This document shows positions 1-5,976 of a DNA stretch of 7,819 nucleotides, in pieces. A model generated the notes under the pieces. The model did no database searches. It saw nothing but the letters and a program-made list of their open reading frames with translations, and was not told where the DNA came from. The DNA comes from Pseudomonadota bacterium (GTDB lineage: Bacteria > Pseudomonadota > Alphaproteobacteria > Sphingomonadales > Sphingomonadaceae): NCBI GenBank assembly GCA_023427285.1, contig JAEZBH010000371.1:1-7819 (forward strand). Reading direction: 5' to 3'. Made by a program: the position numbers and the translations under genes. Within the stretch, counting starts at the first letter, position 1. Each line of letters begins with the position of its first letter.

Positions 1-132
1 CAGGAAGGGCCAACGCCGCCTGCTCCGGTCTGGGACCAGCGGGTTCCCAAACTGCCCGACGCTCCGGTGCCTCCGGAGCCGCCACTGGGTCCTGAGGCTC
101 CTGAGCCGCCCCTCAACACGCCGGGGAATTGA
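1..132 (+). CDS. C-terminal end of a Pro-rich small protein, probably the lysA-linked lipoprotein (partial)
   Basis: The first forward frame is open from base 1 to a TGA at 130-132, giving 43 residues rich in proline, with repeated P-E-P and A-P-x-P patterns and a final NTPGN. The beginning lies outside the window. Only 3 bases separate it from lysA, so the two are almost certainly co-transcribed. In many alphaproteobacteria a short lipoprotein gene, often annotated as LptM/YifL-like, lies directly upstream of lysA and carries a low-complexity proline-rich tail after its lipobox. That family has been linked to assembly of the LptD outer-membrane translocon. The lipobox and conserved N-terminal motif are not visible here, so identity rests on position and composition only. 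The alternative is that the frame is open by chance in GC-rich DNA, but the proline bias and tight spacing make a real gene end likelier. Confidence 0.6.
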   Translation, partial: QEGPTPPAPVWDQRVPKLPDAPVPPEPPLGPEAPEPPLNTPGN

Positions 133-135
133 GTT

Positions 136-1407
136 ATGCGTCACTTTGCTTACCGGGATGGCGAGATGTTCGCCGAGAATGTTTCTGTCGCCCGCATCGC
201 GCAGGAAGTCGGCACGCCGTTCTACTGCTACTCCACCGCCACGCTTGAGCGGCACTTCGATGTGTTCAGCCAGGCCCTTGAAGGCCAGGACGCACTGGTG
301 TGCTTTGCGGTCAAGTCCAACTCCAATCACGCCGTGCTCTCCACGCTCGCCCGCCGCGGCGCGGGTGCGGACGTGGTCTCGATGGGCGAGCTGAAGCGGG
401 CGCTGGCTGCGGGCATTCCGGCAGAGCGCATCGTTTTCTCCGGCGTCGGCAAGACGCGCGAGGAAATGGCGGCTGGCCTTCAGGCGGGCATCTACCAGTT
501 CAACGTGGAATCCGAGCCCGAGCTTCACGCGCTGAGCGAAGTGGCAAGCGGCCTTGGCCTGACGGCGAACATCGCCTTCCGCGTTAACCCGGACGTGGAC
601 GCGAAAACCCACGCCAAGATCTCCACCGGCAAGGCCGAGAACAAGTTCGGCATTTCGTGGGAGCAGGCGCGCGAGATCTACGCCAAGGCGGCTGCGCTTC
701 CGGGCATTCGCGTTGTGGGCGTTGACGTTCACATCGGCAGCCAGTTGACCGAGCTGGAGCCGTTCGAGGAAGCCTTCGCCCGCGTCGGCAAGCTGATCCA
801 GATGCTGCGCGAGGATGGCCACACCATCGAGCGTGCGGATCTGGGCGGCGGTCTTGGCATCCCTTATTACGAGGACAGCGTCGCCCCGCCGCTTCCCGTC
901 GCCTATGGCGCGATGGTCAACCGTATCACCCACAACTGGGGCGTGCGGCTGATTCTGGAGCCGGGCCGCCTGATCGTGGGCAACGCGGGCATCCTCGTCT
1001 CCAAGGTCATCTACGTGAAGCACGGCACGAAGAAGACGTTCGTGGTGGTCGATGCCGCCATGAACGACCTCATCCGCCCGTCGCTCTACGAGGCGCACCA
1101 TGACATTGCTCCGGTGGTGCAGGCGGGTGCCCTGACGCCGCGCGTCACGGCAACGGTCGTCGGCCCGGTGTGCGAGACGGGCGATACCTTTGCCACGGAC
1201 CGGACCCTGCCCGAGGTGAAGGAAGGCGATCTGGTGGTGTTCCATTCGGCTGGCGCTTACGGCGCGGTCATGGCCTCCACCTACAACACCCGTCTTCTGG
1301 TGCCCGAGGTGCTGGTGAAGGGCGATGAATTTGCCGTCGTGCGTCCGCGCCCCACATATGAAGACCTGATTGGACTCGACAGACTGCCGCCTTGGTTCAA
1401 TTCTTAA
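136..1407 (+). CDS. lysA: Diaminopimelate decarboxylase
   Basis: This PLP-dependent enzyme converts meso-2,6-diaminopimelate to L-lysine and CO2, the last step of the DAP lysine pathway, in the cytoplasm. The 423-residue length is normal for the family. The fold-type III alanine-racemase-like barrel carries the PLP lysine K60 in CFAVKSNSN, the HIGSQ motif at 199-203, the glycine-rich phosphate-binding GGGLGI at 237-242 and EPGR at 275-278, whose Arg binds substrate. The C-terminal beta domain supplies R314 and Y318 in IRPSLYEA, the catalytic cysteine C346 in CETGD, and Y375 in AYGAVMAS. All expected active-site residues are present. The ATG is preceded by GGGGAA at 123-128, within the end of the upstream gene, which suggests translational coupling. 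The enzyme draws on the meso-DAP pool also used for peptidoglycan. Confidence 0.98.
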   Translation: MRHFAYRDGEMFAENVSVARIAQEVGTPFYCYSTATLERHFDVFSQALEGQDALVCFAVKSNSNHAVLSTLARRGAGADVVSMGELKRALAAGIPAERIVFSGVGKTREEMAAGLQAGIYQFNVESEPELHALSEVASGLGLTANIAFRVNPDVDAKTHAKISTGKAENKFGISWEQAREIYAKAAALPGIRVVGVDVHIGSQLTELEPFEEAFARVGKLIQMLREDGHTIERADLGGGLGIPYYEDSVAPPLPVAYGAMVNRITHNWGVRLILEPGRLIVGNAGILVSKVIYVKHGTKKTFVVVDAAMNDLIRPSLYEAHHDIAPVVQAGALTPRVTATVVGPVCETGDTFATDRTLPEVKEGDLVVFHSAGAYGAVMASTYNTRLLVPEVLVKGDEFAVVRPRPTYEDLIGLDRLPPWFNS

Positions 1408-1443
1408 GGCAGTCAGCCACCCGGCACGGGAGACGACGCTGCC

Positions 1444-3804
1444 ATGGCCCGGCCGAACCAGTTCGCGCAAAGCCCTGACGGCAAGGCCCCAACCTTGCCG
1501 CCCCGGCTTTTGCGCCGTGCTCAGGCGGCGCGGGCGGCGCTGTGGCTGGAGCGGGCAGCGCCTCGCCTCGCCGGGGCGGTGGCCGCAGGCGCGCTGTTCG
1601 TGGCGCTGGCCATGCTCGGCGTCTGGGAGGCCGTGCCCGGCCTTGTGCGCTGGCTGTGCCTTCTGGCGGTCAGCCTCTTCATGTTCTGGACGCTCTGGCG
1701 GTTGTGGCGCGATATTGAATGGCCCTCGCTGCGGCAGGGGCTGGCGCTGGTTGAGGCGCGCTCGGCCATGCCGCGCGGCCTGCTCGACCTGTTGAATGAC
1801 CGGCCCGCACCGGCGGGCAAGGAAGATCATCTCTCCGACCATCTGTGGGAGCAGGCGCAGGGCGAGGCAACGATTGCCGCCAGACGCTCCCGCTTGCCGC
1901 TGCCCCGGTTCGACGTGGTCTCGGCTGATCGTTGGGGGCTGGGCGCGCTGGTCGTGCTGGGTCTGCTCGTCGGCGCGCTGGTTGCGGGCAAGGATGCCCA
2001 CTGGCGCATCAGCGATGCTCTCTCGCCCTATATCACCTCGCTGGCGGGCGTGACGATCGAGGTTGCGGTCACGCCGCCGCCGTACACGGGCAAGCCCGTC
2101 GCCTTCCATACGGTGGCGGGGGATGGCCGCATTGCCTTGTCCGTGCAGGCGGGCAGCACCTTGCGTCTGGTGGCGCGGGGCACGGGCAAGGAGCTTGCGC
2201 TTTCGCCCGCCAAAGGGGATCGCCTCGCCTTCCAGCAGGTGGCGGACGGCCAGTCCGTCAGCGCCAGGGTCACGACGGGCGGCGTCTGGCGGGTCCGGCA
2301 GGGGCTGCGCACGGTTGCCATTCTCGACATTACGCTGGTGCCCGATCAGGCGCCGCGCGTGGCGCTGACCGGGGAGCCCGCGCTCACGGCCTCGCAAGCG
2401 CTGCGTCTGGCGTACCGCATCTCTGACGATTTCGGCCCCACCCGCTGGTTCTTCGAGGTGACGCGCAACGATGAGACCCGCGCGTTCACGCCGACGGCCC
2501 CGCCCCAGCAGGGCGAGGGCATGCTCTACATGGATTTCACTCCCGATCCGTGGGCGGGAGAGACGGTGCAGCTGCGCCTCGTTGCGGTGGATGCCGCGGG
2601 CAACCGGGGCGCGAGCGAGGCGCTGAACCTGCGCCTGCCCGAGCGGAGCTTCAACCATCCTTTCGCCCGGCGCATCATCGCCATTCGCAAGGAGTTGCTC
2701 GCCCAGCCGTCGGCGCGGGCGCTGGCGGGCAAGAAGCTGACCGAGGCCGCCAGCGAGATCGGCGCGTATGAGGGCAACTTCAGCGTGTTTGCCGGGCTGC
2801 GCAGCGCCTTCTGGCGGTTGCGGTACGACCGGGACGATCCGCGCGGCTGGTCCGCCGCCCGCATCCTCTGGGATACGGCGGTCGCGGTGGAGGAAGGGGA
2901 TCGGGGCCGCCAGCTTGACGACTTGCGTCGCAGTCTCGACGAACTGGCCGCCCGCATGGGGCAGGCGAGCGAGGCGGAAATGGCCCAGCTTTCCGACCAG
3001 TTGCTCCAGACGCTGGCGGCCTACCTCAGTCAGATGATGAGCGATGCCCCGCCGACGCTGTCCTCCATGGAGCAGATGCCGGGCAATGCCCGAATGATCG
3101 ATGCCGGAACCCTTGGCGATCTTCTGTCAGACCTGCGCGAGCGCATGGCGGCCGGAGACGAGGCCGGGGCGCGGCGCACGCTGGAGACGCTGCGGGCGCT
3201 GGTGGAAAATCTCCAGTCGGCGGGCGGCGGGGGCGGCGGCTCCTCGGCGCTCGATCAGGCCATGTCCGGCTTGCGCGGTCTTGAGGCGCAGCAGCGCGAG
3301 CTTTTGGGAGAGACCATCGGCGCGGGGCTCAGCAACGCTCTGGGCGGCAGCAGCGAGGCGTTGAAGCGTATGGGGCAAAGCCAGTCCCGGCTCTCGGGGC
3401 AGGCGGGCATCCTCTCGGATCAGTTGAAGGCAGCCGGAGCCGCCGCGCCCGATGCGCTGGGCGAGGCCCAGTCCGCCATGGCGACGGCGGCGGATGCACT
3501 GGCGCAGGGGCGGGTGGAGCAAGCGCTTCAGTCCCAAAGCCGCGCCATGGATGCTCTGGCCGATGCGCAGGCCGCATTGCAGGCGCAGGCCAGAGGTCAG
3601 GCTTCCGGCGGCAGGCAGGGCCAGAGCCTTGATCCGCTGGGCCGGTTCAGCGGCGGCGGTCTGGGGCCGGAATTTCGCCTGCCTGATGTGGGCGAGCGCC
3701 GGATGGTGGATGCCATCCGCCTCGAACTTGAGGAAAAAGCCGCTGATCCGCGCCGGAGTGCGGCGGAGCGCGAATACTACTTGCGACTGTTGCGTCAGTT
3801 TTAG
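1444..3804 (+). CDS. DUF4175/TIGR02302 family membrane-anchored protein of unknown function
   Basis: This 786-residue protein has no established biochemical role. The N-terminus shows a pair of hydrophobic segments at about 42-60 and 67-88 and a third at about 164-182. These should leave the remaining 600 residues in the periplasm if the topology is conventional. Residues about 205-400 are beta-rich and Ig-like, with a PPPYTGKP motif (211-218) and an end resembling a fibronectin-type strand (VDAAGNRGASEALNLRLPE). From about 405 onward it is helical and rich in Ala, Gln, Leu and Arg, probably coiled-coil. A glycine run at 594-599 interrupts this part. The C-terminus has DPLGR (730-734) and ends EREYYLRLLRQF, typical of the family. 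The start has GGGAG at 1428-1432. It follows lysA by 36 bases, the arrangement usual in alphaproteobacteria, which hints at a peptidoglycan or envelope role. That role is inference. Confidence 0.92.
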   Translation: MARPNQFAQSPDGKAPTLPPRLLRRAQAARAALWLERAAPRLAGAVAAGALFVALAMLGVWEAVPGLVRWLCLLAVSLFMFWTLWRLWRDIEWPSLRQGLALVEARSAMPRGLLDLLNDRPAPAGKEDHLSDHLWEQAQGEATIAARRSRLPLPRFDVVSADRWGLGALVVLGLLVGALVAGKDAHWRISDALSPYITSLAGVTIEVAVTPPPYTGKPVAFHTVAGDGRIALSVQAGSTLRLVARGTGKELALSPAKGDRLAFQQVADGQSVSARVTTGGVWRVRQGLRTVAILDITLVPDQAPRVALTGEPALTASQALRLAYRISDDFGPTRWFFEVTRNDETRAFTPTAPPQQGEGMLYMDFTPDPWAGETVQLRLVAVDAAGNRGASEALNLRLPERSFNHPFARRIIAIRKELLAQPSARALAGKKLTEAASEIGAYEGNFSVFAGLRSAFWRLRYDRDDPRGWSAARILWDTAVAVEEGDRGRQLDDLRRSLDELAARMGQASEAEMAQLSDQLLQTLAAYLSQMMSDAPPTLSSMEQMPGNARMIDAGTLGDLLSDLRERMAAGDEAGARRTLETLRALVENLQSAGGGGGGSSALDQAMSGLRGLEAQQRELLGETIGAGLSNALGGSSEALKRMGQSQSRLSGQAGILSDQLKAAGAAAPDALGEAQSAMATAADALAQGRVEQALQSQSRAMDALADAQAALQAQARGQASGGRQGQSLDPLGRFSGGGLGPEFRLPDVGERRMVDAIRLELEEKAADPRRSAAEREYYLRLLRQF

Positions 3805-3933
3805 GGCTTGTTCTTGTTGGCTGACCGTACCAATTAATCGCTACGGAACCGCGACGGTCCTGAGCCGTCCTTATCAAAATTGTCATGAAGCATTCTTAAG
3901 CCGCGACAGCCTGTTCGGCGTGAGAGGATTACG
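3805..3933 (+). promoter_or_regulatory. Probable galU promoter and leader region
   Basis: This 129-base gap between the DUF4175 gene and galU is locally AT-richer than its surroundings, notably near 3830-3840 and 3870-3900. It holds two dyads: GACGG-N7-CCGTC at 3853-3869, and an imperfect palindrome with GCCG/CGGC arms around ACAG-C-CTGT at 3900-3919. A TTGTCA at 3880-3885 resembles a -35 box, but no good -10 lies 16-18 bases beyond it, so I do not place a start site. There is no T-run after the first hairpin, so it is not a typical intrinsic terminator. The galU ribosome site GAGAGGA is at 3922-3928. The size of the gap suggests galU has its own promoter. Confidence 0.4.
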
Positions 3934-4809
3934 ATGAAACCCGTCAGAATTGCAGTTTTCCCCGTGGGTGGCCTTGGCACGCGCTTTCTTCCGGCGACCA
4001 AGGCGATGCCGAAGGAAATGCTGCCGGTCGTTGACAAGCCGCTCATTCAATATGCGGTGGAAGAGGCGCGGGCTGCCGGCATTGAAGAGATCATTTTCGT
4101 GACGGGCCGGGGCAAGACCGCCATCGAAGACCATTTCGACTATGCCGCCGAGCTGGAGGGCATCCTCAGCAGCCGCGACAAGAGCAGCACCCTGACGGAG
4201 CTGCGCGAGATTCCCGGCCCGCCGGGCTCCATCGCCTACACCCGCCAACAGGAACCGCTGGGGCTGGGTCATGCGGTCTGGTGCGCCCGTCATCTGATCC
4301 ACAACGAGCCCTTTGCCGTGCTGCTCGCCGACGATCTCATCAAGGGGGACGTGCCGTGCCTCAAGCAGATGGTCGAGGCCTATGAGCAGGTGGGCGGCAA
4401 CATCCTCGCCGTGACCGACGTGCCGCAGGAGCACACGAACCGCTACGGCGTCATCACGCCGGGGGCGACCAACGGCAAGCTGGTCGAGATCAAGGGCATG
4501 GTGGAAAAGCCCGCGCCTGCCGACGCGCCCTCGCGTACGGCGGTCATCGGCCGTTACATCCTCCAGCCGGTGGTGCTCGACATCCTCAGCAACCAGCAGT
4601 CGGGCGCGGGCGGCGAGATCCAGCTGACCGACGCCATCGCCAAGGCGCTGACCGTCATTCCGACTCACGGCTTCCATTTCGAGGGCACCCGCTTCGATTG
4701 CGGCGACAAGGCGGGCCATGTCATGGCCAACATCGCCTTTGCGCTGGAGCGCGAGGATATCGGCCCGGCGATCAGTCAGTACATCGCCCGCCTTCAAATC
4801 GCGTCTTAA
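3934..4809 (+). CDS. galU: UTP--glucose-1-phosphate uridylyltransferase (UDP-glucose pyrophosphorylase)
   Basis: The enzyme makes UDP-glucose and pyrophosphate from UTP and glucose 1-phosphate in the cytoplasm, supplying glucosyl units for lipopolysaccharide, exopolysaccharide, glycolipids and periplasmic glucans. The 291 residues match the bacterial GalU length. The N-terminal nucleotide-binding signature GGLGTRFLP at 12-20 continues into ATKAMPKEMLPVVDKPLIQY. Further family blocks are EPLGLGHAVWCAR (107-119), ADD at 132-134 in the metal and nucleotide site, MVEKP (189-193), GRYIL (206-210), GGEIQLTDAI (226-235) and FDCGDKAGH (254-262). Nothing is missing. The ATG has a good GAGAGGA site 5 bases upstream. 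It appears monocistronic, since a strong terminator follows. No polysaccharide biosynthesis genes are adjacent, so it is likely the housekeeping copy. Confidence 0.97.
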   Translation: MKPVRIAVFPVGGLGTRFLPATKAMPKEMLPVVDKPLIQYAVEEARAAGIEEIIFVTGRGKTAIEDHFDYAAELEGILSSRDKSSTLTELREIPGPPGSIAYTRQQEPLGLGHAVWCARHLIHNEPFAVLLADDLIKGDVPCLKQMVEAYEQVGGNILAVTDVPQEHTNRYGVITPGATNGKLVEIKGMVEKPAPADAPSRTAVIGRYILQPVVLDILSNQQSGAGGEIQLTDAIAKALTVIPTHGFHFEGTRFDCGDKAGHVMANIAFALEREDIGPAISQYIARLQIAS

Positions 4810-4835
4810 GACGGGGCATCCAGCCGGAACAAGGA

Positions 4836-4864
4836 GGGCATCGGTGTCAACCGGTGCCCTTTTT
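4836..4864 (+). terminator. Rho-independent terminator of galU
   Basis: A 9-bp stem pairs GGGCATCGG (4836-4844) with CCGGTGCCC (4851-4859), with a single T-G wobble and a 6-base loop TGTCAA. It is followed directly by five T residues (4860-4864). It starts 26 bases after the galU stop. Read on the minus strand the same hairpin lies just beyond the phosphatidyltransferase stop, but there it is followed by TCCTTGTT rather than a clean T-run. It may therefore work less well in that direction. Confidence 0.88.
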
Positions 4865-4872
4865 CGTTGAGA

Positions 4873-5421
4873 TTACGGTACCGGCTGGCGGCGGCGGAAC
4901 AGATGGAACAGCCAGATCGCCGCATAAAGGATGCCGGAGGCAAGGGTTGCGATGGCAACCGCCGTTATCAGCGCTTCGGGCACGGCAAAGGCGTGCGGCG
5001 TTTTTGCCGCTGCCAAGAGGGTGGCGAGAATCAGGCCCATTTGCAGGAAGGTTGAAATCTTGCCGATGGCCAGCGGCAGCAGGGTGTGTCCCAAGCCGAA
5101 AATCCAGCTGAACACCGCGCCTGTCAGAATCAATACGTCCCGTCCCAGCACCAGCAGCGCCAGCCACCAGGGCAGGTAGCCGCTGGCGGCGGCGGCAAGA
5201 AAGGACAGGTTGATCAGCGCCTTGTCCGCAATCGGGTCCAGCATCTGTCCAAGCAGGGTGATCTGCTTCCAACGCCGCGCCAGATAACCGTCAATCGCGT
5301 CCGTAATGGCGCAGGCGGCGAACAGACCAGCGGCCCACACCGTCTCGTTCAGGAGAATCAGAACCGCGACAATCGGGGCGAGCAGCAGCCGCAGCACGCA
5401 AAGACGGTTCGGCAAGTTCAT
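4873..5421 (-). CDS. CDP-alcohol phosphatidyltransferase (PgsA-like or eukaryotic-type cardiolipin synthase-like)
   Basis: This integral membrane enzyme transfers a phosphatidyl group from CDP-diacylglycerol to an alcohol. Using the start at 5421 it has 182 residues and begins MNLPNRLCVLRLLLAP, close to the usual N-x-L-T-x-x-R-x4-P opening but with Cys for Thr. The signature D-x2-D-G-x2-A-R-x8-G-x3-D-x3-D is complete, with D41, D44, G45, A48, R49, G58, D62 and D66. About five or six hydrophobic helices follow. AAAGGG at 5430-5435 is an 8-base-spaced ribosome site that fixes this start; an in-frame ATG at 5487 would add 22 polar, Arg-rich residues and lacks support. The acceptor is uncertain. 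Glycerol 3-phosphate would make it PgsA. The RDVLILTGA segment and PLAIGKISTFLQ (116-127) recall the CRLS1-type cardiolipin synthase, whose acceptor is phosphatidylglycerol. Confidence 0.93.
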   Translation of the reverse strand: MNLPNRLCVLRLLLAPIVAVLILLNETVWAAGLFAACAITDAIDGYLARRWKQITLLGQMLDPIADKALINLSFLAAAASGYLPWWLALLVLGRDVLILTGAVFSWIFGLGHTLLPLAIGKISTFLQMGLILATLLAAAKTPHAFAVPEALITAVAIATLASGILYAAIWLFHLFRRRQPVP

Positions 5422-5537
5422 GCTCGACGCCCTTTCTGGTCTACTCCAGCGCGTTCGATGGCGATCTCGCTGGCAACGGAGTGTCAAACACTTAATATAG
5501 GTATCATTAGTTCATGCTCCAAAGCGGGAGAGAATAT
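5422..5537. promoter_or_regulatory. Divergent promoter region with a 13-bp palindrome
   Basis: This 116-base region lies between the minus-strand phosphatidyltransferase and the plus-strand sulfur transferase. A perfect hyphenated palindrome AGTGT-CAA-ACACT occupies 5480-5492. On the minus strand it contains TTGACA (5487-5482), a consensus -35, although no convincing -10 follows at 16-18 bases. On the plus strand CTGGCA (5470-5475) and TAATAT (5493-5498), 17 bases apart, form a possible weak promoter with the palindrome inside the spacer. An AT-rich inverted repeat TAAT-N9-ATTA follows at 5493-5509. Ribosome sites AAAGGG (minus) and GGGAGAG (plus, 5526-5532) bound the region. Promoter assignments are inferred from sequence only. 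Confidence 0.5.
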
Positions 5538-5969
5538 ATGTTTCGTGTGCTAACGCCTGATTTTGCGGTGGCAGGACAGTTGCAGCCCGAAGACATGGCG
5601 ACGGCCGCGGCGCAGGGGTATACTCTCGTCATCAACAACCGGCCGGACGGCGAGGAGCCGGGCCAGCCGAGCGCGGATGCGATGGCGGAAGCGGCCAAGG
5701 CTGCGGGTCTTGAGTATCATTACATCCCGCTGCGCGGCGGCGGACTGACGATGGACCACATCGAGCAGACCGGAGCGGTGCTGGCGCAGGGCAAGGGGCC
5801 GATTCTCGCCTACTGCCGCTCAGGCATGCGCTCAACGACGCTGTGGGCGCTGGCGCAGGCCAAGGCGGGCGGCGAGCCGCAGGAACTGGCGGCAACGGCT
5901 GGCGCGGCGGGTTATGATCTGGGTCCGGTTGCGGGGCTGATGGAACAGTTGAAACAGGGCAATATGTGA
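5538..5969 (+). CDS. TIGR01244/DUF442 family sulfur transferase (rhodanese-like phosphatase fold)
   Basis: The 143-residue cytoplasmic protein resembles the DUF442 domain of Blh/ETHE1-type sulfur-detoxification proteins. It has VAGQL near residue 13, the family block INNRPDGEEPGQP (32-44), and the active-site loop CRSGMRST starting at C93, followed by LWAL. The Cys-x4-Arg loop is six residues long, the rhodanese length, one shorter than the Cys-x5-Arg of protein tyrosine phosphatases. This favours persulfide transfer over phosphatase activity. The ATG at 5538 is chosen because GGGAGAG (5526-5532) sits about 6 bases upstream; an in-frame ATG at 5514 would overlap this ribosome site and add eight residues not typical of the family. 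In relatives this domain can be fused to a metallo-beta-lactamase persulfide dioxygenase; here it stands alone. It lies 7 bases before the oxidoreductase gene. The physiological sulfur donor is unknown. Confidence 0.9.
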   Translation: MFRVLTPDFAVAGQLQPEDMATAAAQGYTLVINNRPDGEEPGQPSADAMAEAAKAAGLEYHYIPLRGGGLTMDHIEQTGAVLAQGKGPILAYCRSGMRSTTLWALAQAKAGGEPQELAATAGAAGYDLGPVAGLMEQLKQGNM

Positions 5970-5976
5970 GGCGGGT

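Noticed and set aside
1408..1443. GGCAG/CTGCC pairing (1408-1412 with 1439-1443) across the lysA-DUF4175 gap
   Set aside because: Only five base pairs close a 26-base loop and there is no T-run, so it is not a credible terminator or attenuator.
3883..4797. 304-residue open frame on the minus strand opposite galU
   Set aside because: It mirrors a certain galU gene, is rich in Arg, His and Asp in the manner of antisense frames in GC-rich DNA, and shows no recognisable domain or ribosome site.
5422..5487. Upstream in-frame ATG (5487) as start of the phosphatidyltransferase
   Set aside because: The 22 added residues are polar and Arg-rich, unlike the family, while the ATG at 5421 has a well-spaced AAAGGG. 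The longer form would also place the start codon inside the palindrome carrying TTGACA.
5514..5537. Upstream in-frame ATG (5514) as start of the sulfur transferase
   Set aside because: It has no ribosome site, and its coding sequence would cover the GGGAGAG that serves the ATG at 5538.
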